64,000 nt of DNA from Cydia pomonella (GCF_033807575.1 NC_084705.1:14068019-14132018), one strand, 5' to 3'. Positions 1-11,439 are shown, counted from the first letter of the stretch. Numbers and translations: made by a program. Notes: generated by a model not told the origin, from the letters alone.

Positions 1-1785
1 ATGACCAAGATGTTCCATTGGAGAGATACGGTAAATTCTATCATTATCTTACCTATATTCTAAACTCTTCAATTTCCAATTCCGTTTTTCCTTCACTTTG
101 GAAAGATGCTGAAGTTATCCCTTTACTTCAGAAATCCAATCCTACTACTTTCTCTGATTATCGTCTTATCTCTATCCTTCCTTTCCTTTCCGAAGTCCTT
201 GAGCGCTTAATTTTCCAACAGCTTCTTTCCTTTCTCAACAATAATGATCTACTTAATCCTTTTCAATCTGGCTTTCGTTTGGGACATAGTACGGCTACTG
301 CTCTCGTAAACATCACGGATGATATACGCTTCGGTATGAATTATCGTAAGTTAACGGTGTTAACGTTACTGGACTTTAGCAAAGCGTTTAACACTGTTGA
401 TTTTGACATTCTGCTGGCGATACTGCGTTCTCTCAACATATCTGCTACAATTAAGTGGTTAAGTAGCTTTCTAACTGGTCGTCGGCAACGTATAAAGGTA
501 GATTCTTCCCGGTCATCCTGGTGCAGGCACGCTAGCTGGCGTACCGCAGGGCGGCGTGTTGTCTCCTTTGTTATTTTCTTTATTTATTAATTCCATTACC
601 CTTAGTCTTTCTTCATCTTTCCACCTTTATGCCGACGATCTTCAAATTTATTCACAGGGTTCGCTTAACGATCTATCAGAAGTTATCTCGTCGACAAACA
701 GTGATTTACAACGAATTTCTGAATGGAGCAGCAGCTATGGTCTAAACGTTAACCAAAGTAAAACTCAAGCCATCGTTATAGGGAGCCCCAGACTGATTTC
801 GAGAGTAGACTTTAGTAATATCCCACCAATAATGTTTAACGGAGTATTGATTCCTTTCTCTCCCCAAGTGAAAACCTGGGTAGGACTTTTCCTTGGGTGC
901 CCCAGCTTAGCGAAATTAGCAGGAAGATGTTTGCGTCAGTGGCTTCCCTGAGGAAACTCCGTAACTTTCTTCCTATCCCCACCAAAATTACGCTTGCCCA
1001 GACGTTGCTTCTCCCAATCTTGGATTACGCTGATGTCTCCTATATTGATATATCCGAAGAGCAACTCAACAAATTGGAGCGTATTCAGAACATCTGTATA
1101 CGTTTCATATTTGGATTGCGCAAATTCGACCATGTGTCTAGCTTTCGTTCGCCGCTCAAGTGGCTTCCTATTCGGCGTAGACGTAACCTTCACACTCTCT
1201 CTCTTCTTTATAGCATACTTTTTAATCCTGCAACTCCCCGCTAATTCATAGACCGCTTTAGCTTTGTTCAATCTATCAGATGTTCTCAAAATTATCTTCT
1301 TAAAGTCCCGTCGTCGTCTTCTAAATTTTACGTTCCAGGCAGTTCGGTTGTGGAACTCATTACCTTCTGACTTAAGGCATGCTAAATCACTTCATTTTTA
1401 AAACTCAAGTAAAATGTTCTGATCCTGTTTCCCTTTCAATTGTTGTTGGCCGCATTGTGGTGATTTATATGTGTATTCGTAAATGTGTTATATATGATAT
1501 TTATTTATGTATGTAATTTATATTATTTGCTATTTATGTATGTGTATAATATGGTATTATTATCTCAAACTTCTATCACTCACTGCATCACCTACTCACA
1601 TTACTTGTTTTTTTTAGCCTTGTTTCCACTACCCTAAGGTTGTCTGGAAGAGATCGCTCTTTAGCGATAAGACCGTCCGTTGTCTACCATAGTCTAAGTT
1701 GTATGTTTAATTTGTATGTCATTATGTCCTTTCATATTGGTGAGCAATAAAGAGTATTTTTATTGTATTGTATCTTATCTAGCTG
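1..1785 (+). mobile_element. Broken LINE, reverse transcriptase part and 3' UTR
   Basis: This is the 3' part of a non-LTR retrotransposon, probably of the jockey/CR1 supergroup; its 5' end lies outside the window. Reverse-transcriptase blocks can be read in three consecutive pieces: 18-590 (fingers and palm, with QSGFR and LLDFSKAF), 556-951 (with the catalytic YADD at about 622-640), and 897-1244 (thumb and C-terminal region). The pieces are in different frames, so at least two frameshifts have broken the ORF. After the coding part comes a 3' UTR with a GATCGCTCTTTAGCGATAAG stretch near 1650 and a tail of ATTGT units ending near 1775. The same UTR block recurs near 22.8 kb, which supports one active family. 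Clade assignment is inference. Confidence 0.8.
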
Positions 1786-1793
1786 AAATGCTA

Positions 1794-1882
1794 GCATGAG
1801 TTCCGTTCTCGCGCGCGACCACATACGAGTACATCTAGCGTGAGTTCAAGTATGGACTCGCGCGCGAGAATGCAACTCATGC
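1794..1882. repeat. Short GC-rich inverted repeat
   Basis: Two 25-bp arms (1794-1818 and 1858-1882) are reverse complements with two mismatches and include a CG-alternating core (TCGCGCGCGA). The spacer is about 40 bp. It directly follows the LINE tail and could be a tiny foldback element. No coding potential is seen. Confidence 0.6.
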
Positions 1883-2106
1883 TGGCCGGTCTGGTATTCA
1901 AGTCATTGTTTTTGAGCTTTTTTAGAAGAGGTCCCCCTACTCTGCGTTGTCCGTAATATTTATTTTGTATTTTATATCGTGCTTTGACGTTATGAGGCGA
2001 TTAGTGAGGTCACTGAGCGTTAAAATGAATGGCATTGTAATAGGTCCCTTTGGGCACGTGTCTTAAGTGGTCTGCCCAGGAAAATTAGAAATCTTCGAAT
2101 CCCGAT

Positions 2107-3398
2107 TAGGGATTGCAAACCGGATTGATTTTCACCCTAATCCGACCGGATCCGACCGAACCGGATCCGGATTAGTATAGGGATATTAAAGTTAATTAAA
2201 TGACATATTTTTCTAATTTTTTGCGTAATACGTATTCCTAAATATATAATTTGAATTTATAAATAACTTCTTAACAATAAAATAGAACTAAGTAGTAAAA
2301 AGTGTTACAATGTCAATGTCACTTTAAAAACAAAATATGAACTCGGTCATTTATTATATTTAACCATTCACAATTGCTCAAATGTTCGTTTACAATTATA
2401 AATTTGATTAGTTTCCAAAGCCTGATGATGGGATGTGGGGTGGGAATTGGAACTCCTTGAAAGGACAAGTTTTCGTAACTGATCTTTGATTTAATTATTT
2501 GTAACGTTGACATCCATTCTAGTAACAGAAGAAGATATTTTACTTTTAACCAAAATGATATTAAATGCGCTCCAATATTATCTTGCTCTTATTTTTTGTC
2601 CGTGAAAGTAGTAGACTGCATGATTAAAAAAATTGACTTTTCTTTAAATTTACAGAAAAGTATATCGGTCAAATTATAGGGAACAATACACGACACGACG
2701 ATCTCATGCGAAAAATAATAGAGTGTAAGATTGAAAACCATCGTGGAAAGGGACTCCCTAAGAAAAGTTACATGTATCAAATAAAGATTTAGCTAGACGT
2801 AGAGTAGCATGTACCAGGAGATGAAGGAAATTGCATAAGATTGGATGATACAATTTTAAAGCCAAAGATTCTCTCTTAAATTTGAAAAGAAAAGAATCTA
2901 CTTATCATATTTTCATTCACACATATTGATGCGCCCAACTCTAGTCGGTGGAGTACCGCCGACTTAATCCTGCTCATTTGTTTAGTTTTAATCTCCTATC
3001 ACAACATTAACCTTCTCTGCAAGCATAAATTACAAATGCCTTTCATGGCATCTTTATCCATTAATTTTTCTATTACAGTATTTATGTAATCGTCATATCG
3101 TGCCACCAACATGAAAGAAGAAGAAATTCTCCTCTGTTCCTAGTTATCGTCATAATAAATATATTTGTATCTTACTAAATTTTAACTTTTTCATTCGTTT
3201 TCTGTTCTGTTTAACTTCGTACCTCTCATCCGTCGCGTTGTTCTCATCTAAAACGCGTGCGCGTGCTGTATTTATGGTTTTTATTTTATTTTACCGGATC
3301 CGGTCCGGATCCGGTGATTTTTACCGGATCTGGTGACTCCAGAAAAGTACCGGATCCGGCCGGATTACCGGATCCGCCGGACCGGATTGCAATCCCTA
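2107..3398. mobile_element. Non-autonomous hAT element with perfect 8-bp TSD
   Basis: The element starts TAGGGATTGCAA and ends in the reverse complement of the same sequence; the TIRs are about 17 bp with one mismatch. It is flanked on both sides by ATCCCGAT (2099-2106 and 3399-3406), a perfect 8-bp duplication as made by hAT transposases. Both subterminal regions carry clustered copies of ACCGGATCCGG-type motifs, dense at 2145-2180 and 3295-3385, as expected of hAT transposase-binding sites. The 1.29 kb interior has only short ORFs and no recognisable transposase. Confidence 0.85.
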
Positions 3399-3755
3399 AT
3401 CCCGATGTGTCCCCTTCCTATATAACAAATTGATTGCAATAAAAAAAACCTATGTATGTAATGTACTATGTAGTTATGCATTCCTAGTGCTCATACTAAC
3501 AACTCGATAGCAATTATCCTATGGTATTTGAGCACATCCTTTACAAGTACCTTAAAAATTGCTGTAAAATGCCCCGGTTCTATCCCTTATTGGTGTATGC
3601 GTTTTTGGAACAATCAGCAGCGTTAGTAGCTAATCGGGCAAGCTGTTGAAATGACGTTCTCTGTTGTTACAAGACCATTTTGAACATCTCGCCCGCTTAA
3701 ATACTTGCTACTGAATGTAGGTGAGTTAGTTTTAACCGTCACCCTTTGTACACAG
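3399..3755. other. Unassigned DNA upstream of transporter exon
   Basis: No gene or repeat can be supported here apart from the polypyrimidine-rich approach to the splice acceptor at 3752-3755. It is probably intronic to the transporter gene. Confidence 0.4.
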
Positions 3756-6700
3756 GTCATAGTAATGCTAGGAGCCGCTTCCCACATGTTAGGCCACTTT
3801 TTGTATGCGCAAGCAACTGTGTCTAAGACTTTGTACATAGGCGGCACGGTGGCTGCGCTTGGTCCGTGTGTCGCACCCTTAGTTCGCTCCATGACTTCTA
3901 AAATACTGCCGACTGCTGAAAGAGGTAAGCCAACAGATACACACTATACATACCAGTGGCGGCGCGTCACAAATATTCGTAGGGAACCCGGAGCTAATTT
4001 TACTTTCCTTTTCTTCATGATCCGATCGTGAAAGTACTCAACGGTCTGAAATTAGACAAGCCGGTGGGAATCGAGTTCTTTGAACGATCCGCCACTGATA
4101 CATACATTAAGGGCACTATAATAAAGCCTAGGTGAACTAGCGAAATAATGCACTTTAAGATTTACCAAAAGAAAAATTGATAAATTCGCGTTGAATGATG
4201 AATGGTCAGCTAGCGGAATTGGTAACGCGTTGGACCGGCAATAATCCAAAAATTTGTGTTCGAGTCCCACGTTATCCAGAGTTGATCATCGTTGCTTTTG
4301 TCATTATAATTGACATTTGCATATACAATTTATAGATTGTAGTGTGATACATCCCACAAAAAAAGGAAAAATATCAACATTTAAATTTAAGATAAGATAA
4401 GATTTCTTTATTGTAAAAGCTGTGTTTGTACATAGGTCTTATAAACATCGCAAATGTCCATCAGCTTGCCCATTTCGGGAGTACAATAATAAACTAAACT
4501 AATACATGCAAACGTAAAACAATAACAATAACATAACATCAAAACAATTAATTTTCTATGTACATAAAATATTCATTTAAATTACGAGTATATAAACTTT
4601 TTACTAACAGCCATTTCTTGAGCGTGTGTTTAAATCTGATCCCATCTTGGGCCTTAATATATTCAGGCAAGTGATTAAATATTTTTATTCCTGTGGCATA
4701 TGTGCTCCTGCTTAGTATAAAACTAGAAGGTCTAACCGTACAAACATCATATTTATATTGTAATCTTATATTATTTTTTAAGCCACTTTTCTTAATAAAA
4801 ATGTCATTTTGTTCCTTAACTAGTACACAAATTTCCAAGATATAGATACATGTCAGAGTAAATATTTCATTGTCTTTAAAAATTTCTCTAAGAGATTCCA
4901 GATATCTAAGTTTAAATATTATACGTAGAATCGACATTTATTCTTCAAAAGAGATGCATCTTTTGAAGAATAAATGTCGATTCTACGTTTACCGAATTAC
5001 CCCAAAATAGTATGCCATATGTCAGGTGGGGATAAACATTTCCATAGTACGCCTTCTTTGCGACATCTGTTGAGGTTATGTTTGTCAATATTGATAATGC
5101 GTAACATGCGCTGGCTAGTTTTTTTATTTATTTTATCTGTGATGCTTCCAGTTTAGGTTGCCATCTATTGGGACTCTTAAGAAATTTTTACTATTTACTT
5201 GTTCAACTTGTTTACTGTTCATAACTACATTAACACTTTTTGATACCTGTTTATAATTTAGAAATTGTACAATTTTTGTTTCTTCTAGGTTTACACTTAG
5301 ATTTAAAGTCGACAATCAATCCATTACATGAGTTAAGGTATTATGTAATTCATTGGCTATATTTCATATGAGTGACGAATAATGACATTACGAATTGTTT
5401 AATTTAAAAAATTACCTACAGCTACCGTGACTTGCCACGGTTTTTAGTGACCGTAATATATTATGCTTATTAATGTATTATTTAGCGAATTAAATAGAAC
5501 TAATTTGTTGTTAATATACCTACCATTAGGTACCCACACTCGTATTTTAATGCATTTTATAATGTAGCAGTCACATAAACTACTATTACCTATAATGATT
5601 TAATTATATCTGAAATAGATAGCAATAGTTTTATATATACATATTAATGTATATATAAAACTATCTCTCGCGTTCGTAAATGTATTGCTATCTATTTCAG
5701 AGATAGTTTTATATATACATATTAATGTATATATAAAACTATCTCTCGCGTTCGTAAATGTATTGCTATCTATTTCAGAGATAATTAAATCATTATAGGT
5801 AATAGTAGTTTATGTGACTGCTACATTATAAAATGCATTAAAATACGAGTGTGGGTTTAAGAAACGAACGAAGTGAGCTTCTTAAAAGGACCACACGAGT
5901 GGAACATAGCTGACACAACAGCCCAAATCAACGCCATCATCGTTTATCCAAATTAGGCTTTAGCATACTTAACTTTCTGGAGCAGTAGAGACAACTTCTG
6001 TTTTACAGCGTCTACATGACCCAAGTACGCACAATTTGCGATAAAAACATGAACAATCATACATTTTATTATTGTTCGCTGTACTTGGGGTTTTTGTTTT
6101 TTTACCTAGAAGTTTTTTTTTCAGGTGTGGCATATGCCTTTTTGTCGGTGATGGAGAACGCTGTGGCGATGTTCGGCTCCATCATATATTCGCAGGTGTA
6201 TAACGTTACGCTCGGCACCAACTATGTCAACGCCATTTTTTATCTCACCATCAGCACGCAGGCTGTTGTGTTTCTATTTGCTCTGTAAGTAATTTTTAAC
6301 CGTCTTCTTATTTCTATAGTCCGTTTTTAGGGTTCCGTACGCAAAGAGTAAAACGGGACCTTATTACTAAGACTCCGCTGTCCGTCCGTCTGTCACCAGG
6401 CTGTATTGTATCTCATGAACCATGATAGACAGACGAGACTAGACAGTTGAAATTTTCACAGACAATGTATTTCTGTTGCTGCTATAACAACAAATACTAA
6501 AAAGTACGGAACCCTCGGTGGGCGGGTCTGACTCGCACTTGTCCGGTTTTTTCACATTAGAAATTTTATAACACTGGTAACTTTTCCACCAAAATGAAAT
6601 CTGAGTAGCTATGCACTGAATTATAGTTTGCATTTACATATTATTGTACTGAAATATTAAGATATAATTGGAACCCAAGCATTTCGGAAGTAAAAGTTAA

Positions 6701-8456
6701 TTAACACTACCTTCGGCGTAAGAATAATTCTAATAAAAAAAATCGGGTTATTAGATTTGACATTCATAATACGAGTGTCGCCGTGAAGTGCCATCTAGTT
6801 TTAACTTATTGCAGTCATAAATATTTAAGACGATTTTTTTGCGCAAATTAATGTTTCCAGATTATTATTTCTTCTGTGGAACGTTTTATACGAATAATTT
6901 ATTCTGCATATGCTCTGAAACGGTTTCTATACGGCTTTTTTTTTTAATACTACGTCGGTGGCAAACAAGCGTACGGCCCGCCTGATGGTAAGCAGTCTCC
7001 GTAGCCTATGTACGCCTGCAACTCCAGAGGAGTTGGAGGAGTCCAGGAGGAGGAGGAGGAGTAGGGTCTAGTGTTATTTGGCTGCTGTTTTCTGTAAGGT
7101 AAAGGTGACTGTATTCCCGCTGGTACTCAATCGGTTCTCAACTACTCTGTGCAGTAATCGCGAGAACGACAAAGAGAACGTTTCACATGAGAAATCTGTA
7201 TGTAAAGCTAATAATACCTATATTCTATTTGGGGTTTGTCAGTCGTACAAAAAGCTAGCTTTGGCATCGTCATGCCGTCGCCTTTTTAGGGTTCCGTACC
7301 AAAAAGGTACAAAAGGAACCCTTATGGTGCTACTCTGTCCGTCCGTTCGTCTGTCTGCCACAACGCTAAATATATCGAGAACCACTTAAGCTATCGATTT
7401 GAAATTTGGAAGAGTTATGAACAAGGCTAACCCAAACACATTGAAAGATATGATTATATGATTTTTTTAATATTTCATTTTTAAAACTATGGGAAATGCC
7501 CAATATGAAGAGAGGGCAAAGTTTCAGTCTAGTGACTAGGTCAAGTGGGGTATCATTTGAAAGAGCTCAAATTGACCATTCCTAAACAGTTTTTTTTACT
7601 ATTTTTTAGTACTGGAAAAAAATTATCTATGGAGGAAAATGTGAAAAAATAACCCCCCTCCCCACTCCTATCTCCGAAGAGAAATTATGAATTTTTACAT
7701 AATATTAACATTACTATAAATTTTACAGGAAATATATATTATCTTAGTAACTTTTTTTTAATTATAAAAACATTTCCGAATTCAGTTTTCAATTTAACTA
7801 ACTATATGTGTGTTTATTACACTGGAAATTGCTATGAGATTACATTAAAGACACTGTTTTCAAATAAAAGATCAATTTTTAAATCGGTTCACATGATAGA
7901 AAATTATCCTCGATAAACCAACACGTGCATTACATCGCGCAAATTAGTTTGGACAAATTGCCGATAGATGGCGCTGTAAACAATTATACTTATTTTTAGT
8001 ATAGGTACTTCTGATCAAAAGTCTTTTGCCTTTATAGTTACACGAGATAATTCAAAGTTTGTACGGAACCCTCGATGCGCGAGTAAAACTAACTCGCACT
8101 TAACCGTTTTTTTTACTATTGTATCACAAATATGTAACTTTTCATCACACTTGCTCGAAAAAGATCTTATTTAATGCGGGTGTACTGAAGAACAATTGTA
8201 TTATAATGTTCTCACGCGAGTTATAAATAATAAAAAAAGCTATATAGCTGCGACTGTCGTGGATCTACAGACCTCGTATGCAATATTTCACTTAGCCCCC
8301 CTCGTTTTACAATGTACAAATTGTATTGGTATTAAAATGAAACTGAAGTATTTGTATATGTTTTTCAGGTGTATGGAAATAACGTTAAGAGGTCGACGTC
8401 TCGAATCGCTGCTGCCACACGAGGAGAGGGAGATACAATCGTATATTCGCCGGTGA
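3756..8456 (+). CDS. MFS transporter, SLC46/PCFT-like, last three exons
   Basis: These are the C-terminal 138 residues of a multi-pass plasma-membrane transporter of the major facilitator superfamily. The best family match by eye is SLC46 (proton-coupled folate transporter type). Exons are 3756-3924, 6125-6284 and 8369-8456, with stop TGA at 8454-8456. The junctions keep frame (phases 1 then 2) and use CAG acceptors with GTAAG donors. The first exon encodes a hydrophobic helix, then VAALGPCVAPLVRSMTSKILP and an ER-G turn typical of the loop before the late helices. The second encodes FLSVMENAVAMFGS, IIYSQVYN and a last helix. The third is a short charged cytoplasmic tail rich in Arg and Glu. 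Upstream exons were not found in the window, so the gene is partial. The substrate cannot be read from this part. The introns carry a hAT MITE, LINE pieces, a foldback element and AGGGTTCCG repeats. Confidence 0.8.
3954..4097. mobile_element. 144-bp hAT MITE in transporter intron
   Basis: The ends are CAGTGGCGG and CCGCCACTG, and the target-site duplication is ATACATAC on both sides (3946-3953, 4098-4105). It sits only 29 bp downstream of the splice donor at 3925. A related pair of ends bounds a larger element at 19.1-21.3 kb. Confidence 0.85.
4203..4278 (+). repeat. tRNA-like sequence (decayed tRNA or SINE head)
   Basis: An A-box-like TAGCGGAATTGGTAACGCG is followed about 40 bp later by a B-box-like TGTTCGAGTCC. 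The 3' GTTATCCA could once have paired with the 5' arm, which now reads TGGTCAGC. Acceptor pairing is damaged, so a functional tRNA is unlikely. Confidence 0.35.
4385..5330 (-). mobile_element. LINE C-terminal RT fragment, rearranged
   Basis: On the minus strand this reads as the C-terminal part of a jockey-like ORF2. First comes NLNWKHH (about 5140), then YYGNVYPHLTYGILFWG (about 5010-5060), then the tail 4937-4548 with KNNIRLQYKYDVC and FNHLPEYIK. The 3' end at 4385-4400 carries a GATAAG-type tail. Continuity is broken at 4923-4988 by a local inverted duplication. No catalytic domain remains. Confidence 0.7.
4923..4988. repeat. Perfect 30-bp inverted repeat inside LINE
   Basis: Arms 4923-4952 and 4959-4988 are perfect reverse complements separated by six bases. 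The arm sequence encodes part of the LINE on one side only, so the second arm is an inverted copy of about 30 bp of element sequence. Confidence 0.9.
5532..5856. mobile_element. Foldback MITE with 96-bp arms and duplicated centre
   Basis: Arms 5532-5627 and 5761-5856 are reverse complements over 96 bp with a single mismatch. They begin ACCCACACTCG. The centre contains a 78-bp unit present twice, head to tail and identical (5628-5705 and 5706-5783). The unit itself holds an AT palindrome around ATACATATTAATGTAT. No convincing target-site duplication was found. Confidence 0.85.
5857..6124. other. Intron sequence without recognised element
   Basis: Transporter intron between the foldback element and the acceptor CAG at 6122-6124. 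It ends in a long T-rich tract suited to a polypyrimidine signal. Confidence 0.4.
6329..6552 (+). repeat. AGGGTTCCGTA interspersed repeat, short copy
   Basis: Starts AGGGTTCCGTAC with a GTCCGTCCGTCTGTC block near 6380. It closes with TACGGAACCCTC and an end block CTCGCACTTGTCCGG. A longer relative lies at 7284-8114, and partial relatives are near 13.7, 38.2, 50.4 and 60.1-60.7 kb. The terminal AGGGTTCCG / CGGAACCCT are inverted. Confidence 0.7.
6935..7065 (+). repeat. Interspersed repeat with GGTGGCAAACAAGCGTACGG
   Basis: A poly-T lead is followed by GTCGGTGGCAAACAAGC and GCCTGATGGTAAGCAG. Related fragments occur at 24785-24850 and, more decayed, at 32425-32520, marking a dispersed family. 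No coding capacity is seen. Confidence 0.6.
7284..8114 (+). repeat. AGGGTTCCGTA interspersed repeat, long copy
   Basis: About 830 bp bounded by AGGGTTCCGTACC and GTACGGAACCCTCG, with the same closing block (ACTCGCACTTAACCG) as the copy at 6329-6552. The interior is AT-rich with CCCCC tracts and no intact ORF. It lies in the last intron of the transporter gene. Confidence 0.7.
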
Positions 8457-8620
8457 CACTTACGCCATTGGAGTAAAGTCTGTTGCCAGTAGGGTGGACT
8501 GTTCAAGTTAGTCAGGGTCTGCCGTTTAACTGAAGCGGTTGGTAAGAAGTTATTATGGACAGCTACGGACTCATTGAAGGCTTGCCGCTACTCTGTAATA
8601 ATAATATGTTAAGTGACTAA

Positions 8621-8626
8621 AATAAA
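8621..8626 (+). promoter_or_regulatory. Poly(A) signal of transporter gene
   Basis: AATAAA lies 165 bp downstream of the stop codon at 8456 and is the first canonical signal after it. Confidence 0.5.
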
Positions 8627-8627
8627 A

Positions 8628-8950
8628 CGTTACGATACTAGTGCGAAAAGTAGGAAATTACCTTTTCGCACGTGTTTTGTACAACGTTTTACAGTACATA
8701 TGTCCCTTTAAATTGTCGACGTAGGCTCGTAAATATATGTACCGTAAATTATTTACGATACAAGTGTGGAAAGTTAGAAATTCGCAACGAGTATTGAAAA
8801 TTAAAACACGACCGAAGGGAGTATTTTAAATCGATATGAGTTGCGAATTTCTTCCTATAATTCGGACTTATATCGTAATGTACTATTACAGTACATAATG
8901 GTGCTACTTTCCCGCCAGCGTGCGGGAATGAGCACTTTCCTTGCATATGT
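8628..8950. repeat. Nested palindromic MITE copies (TTTTACAGTACAT family)
   Basis: Multiple inverted pieces occur here: GTGCGAAAAGTAGG / TTTTCGCAC, TTTTACAGTACATATG, and ATTCGCAAC / GTTGCGAAT. The same blocks recur at 9915-10155, 35345-35400 and 54022-54125. They are short non-autonomous TIR elements, here truncated and nested. Confidence 0.6.
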
Positions 8951-9055
8951 TGAAACAAATAACTAATATGAACTAGGTTAGTCCCATAACTCAGCTATCA
9001 GCTATATTCTACGAGGAAACCAACTTATTTACTAACCGCCTGAGATAAGTGCTAG

Positions 9056-9195
9056 TCCTATAGAGTTAGACTAAGCTAAGTTGGCAGCTATTTTAAACGT
9101 CAACCTTCTATGAAAATATGACGTTTAAATAACCCTTGCACAGTCTGGTCTATCTAAATCGCTGCCAACTTAGTTTGGTTTAACTCTAGTGCTAT
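9056..9195. mobile_element. Short TIR element (TAGAGTTAGAC family)
   Basis: TIRs read TAGAGTTAGACTAAGCTAAG and the diverged reverse complement ending TTTAACTCTA, with GCTGCCAACTTA inside. The family recurs at 15005-16080 (interrupted) and 61208-61360. Confidence 0.65.
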
Positions 9196-9333
9196 TCTGC
9201 TTACTAAAATTGCAATTGTTGCTGTGATAAAACATCGAATACTGTAATTGTTACTTTTACAAAATGTTTTGATTACTTATACAGTATATTATAATAAATA
9301 CAATACTTTAAATCAACACTTATTTCATATTCC

Positions 9334-9590
9334 GACGACCGGTTTGGCCTAGTGGGTAGTGACCCTGCCTACTAAGCTGATGGTCCCGGGTTCAAATCCT
9401 GGTAAGGGCATGTATTCGTGTGATGAGCAATGGATATTTGTTCCTGAGTCATGGGTGTTTTCTATGTATTTAAGTATTTATAAATATTTATATATTATAT
9501 ATATCGTTGTCGAAGTACCCTCAACACAAGCCTTATTGAGCATACTGTGGGACTTAGTCAATTCGTGTAATAATGTCCTATAATTTATTT
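9334..9590 (+). mobile_element. tRNA-derived SINE, copy 1
   Basis: It has a pol III A box (TGGCCTAGTGGG) and, 40 bp later, a B box (GGTTCAAATCC). The body includes TATATCGTTGTCGAAGTACC and TATTGAGCATACTGTGGGAC, and it ends in an AT-rich tail. Other copies: 14724-14835 (+), 17105-17395 (-), 57563-57795 (+), 58560-58822 (-). Confidence 0.85.
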
Positions 9591-9914
9591 AATTTTATAT
9601 TCAATACTCGATTTTGCCAGCCATGGCTTACTCCGCATTTTACGTAGTACCGCGACAAGTACATAGGCGACCAAACTTCTAAGTAGACAGGCTGTTGGGG
9701 CCAAAGAGCATATAATCACTACGTTTTAGTTGGGGCTGGGATTAACAATGTTGAAATCAGTACATAGACCCTGGCTATTGATACCTGAAACTGAATTTAT
9801 TTTCGGCAATAACAATATAAATGTCAATTTTCCATACAATTATCGTAGTAGTAACGTAGTATACAAGTATCGGATAACTGCGCACAACAAGGCCCTTCGG
9901 AATTCTTGTAAATA

Positions 9915-10155
9915 GCTTTTACAGTACATATGGGGCTACTTTATACCACTAGTGCGAGAAGTAGCATATTATGTTACTGTGTCGAACATTTAAAGGGCCA
10001 TATGTACTGTAAAACGTTGTACGATACATGTGCGAATAGGTAATTCGCAACTCGTGTCGATTTAAAACACTCCCTTCGGTCGTGTTTTAATTTATCGCCA
10101 CTCGTTTCGAATTTCCTATTTTTCGCACTTGTATCGTAATGTACTATTGTAGGGA
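9915..10155. mobile_element. TTTTACAGTACATATG MITE pair
   Basis: 9915-10012 is bounded by TTTTACAGTACATATG and its reverse complement. It abuts a second palindrome (10018-10155) with TGCGAATAGG / CGCACTTG ends. Same family as 8628-8950. Confidence 0.65.
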
Positions 10156-10498
10156 ATATGGGGGGATATTATTGAAGGGGATGGTCTTATGGAACTTTCA
10201 GCAGGAGTAGCAGAGCAAAGCACTATTATTGTTTGTCATACTCTCAATTTATTTTTTGCATACTTCAAAAAATTCCTAAGTGCTACCTCAAAACGGTAAA
10301 CGTCTTGTTGTATTTGTACCCCACGAAATTTTGGTGGGCAATAATGAACCAGACCAATTTACGTATATTCGAACCAAGCTAACTGAATGGTATATGCAAT
10401 GACAAAGTGGCATGCCATCATTAATGTCCACAATGTGATGTTCATATTGACACTCCCTCACTTTATCTGTTCAAGTCGGTGCAAAGTTATGGCCACTC

Positions 10499-10652
10499 CA
10501 CACTAGCGTCTTTTCAGCGTTGGCGTCTAGTCAGCGCTATGGAAAATAGCGTTGCGGCGCAGTTGCGCCAAAGCTGCGTCGAGCACTTCGAGCAGCAACC
10601 ATAGGGTTGACTAGACGCCGACACTCGGGAAACGCTAGGGTGCTCTTAGATT
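10499..10652. mobile_element. Imperfect palindromic MITE
   Basis: Inverted blocks CACTAGCGT / ACGCTAGGGTG and GGCGTCTAGTCAGCGCTATGG-like / CCATAGGGTTGACTAGACGCC-like surround a GC-rich centre. It is non-coding. Confidence 0.55.
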
Positions 10653-10841
10653 AGACGAACTCTAGGTTGTTTTTGGTATGGTGTCAGAAATATTAGTGTT
10701 TTTAATTTAGTCGCATTGCTTATGTTATGTTTATGTCCCTCACGGGCGCACTCGTGTGGCAGCTCTATAGTATATTTTTGCTGTTTGATATCTATAGCTA
10801 CATTAGTTTAGTAACCAACTATCTAGTGATATGCTACTAAT

Positions 10842-11045
10842 CAGGGATCGGAAACCGGTATTTTTTGTATGGGAACGAAAACGGTATTTATTCGTTCTTT
10901 GTTAATTACTTCATTTCTAATTAGGCAATCTAATAATACGAAGTCGTTATCTGAAAACACAACTGAGTCCTACATTTAGAGTATAGAATAAACCAAAATA
11001 TATGGTTATTTCGATGTTTTTGCAAAAAACCGGTTCAGATCCCTG
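10842..11045. mobile_element. 204-bp hAT MITE with 8-bp TSD
   Basis: The ends are CAGGGATCGGAAACCGG and the reverse complement of CAGGGATCTGAACCGG. They are flanked by CTACTAAT at 10834-10841 and 11046-11053. No ORF. Confidence 0.85.
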
Positions 11046-11053
11046 CTACTAAT

Positions 11054-11439
11054 TTTGGCAGCACATGAGATTTTATACAAAAAATACAAAAAAAATACAA
11101 AAATACAAAATAGTTTATTTGGTTTAACTTATAATACACATAACATAAAGGGCTGGAATCTCCCATTAAGTATAACAATACTTGTGAAGATTTTATACCC
11201 TTTAGCTTTTGGTGGATTAATGAAACGATGCTTTAACGGTTTTCTATAACCCTTAACTCATTGTTATTAATTTTGCAGGTACATATTATACGTAACCAAA
11301 TACATGTTACTTAAATACATATGTATGTAATTAGTTTTGGGTCCAGCAAACTTAAATATAGTAAATAAATGTGTGAACACACAACTCAGGTAGTTACTAT
11401 AAAACGAATTCTAATTTAAACTAAACTAAGAAAACTGAT
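11054..11439. other. 3' flank of the oxidoreductase gene
   Basis: AT-rich sequence downstream of the minus-strand stop at 11440. A minus-strand AATAAA (TTTATT at 11114-11119) is a plausible poly(A) signal. No gene is seen. Confidence 0.4.

Noticed and set aside
3623..3892. Minus-strand open frame over the first transporter exon
   Set aside because: It is the antisense shadow of a real exon whose splice phases join to two further exons.
4203..4278. Functional tRNA gene
   Set aside because: Boxes are present but acceptor-stem pairing is broken, and similar heads in this genome belong to SINEs.
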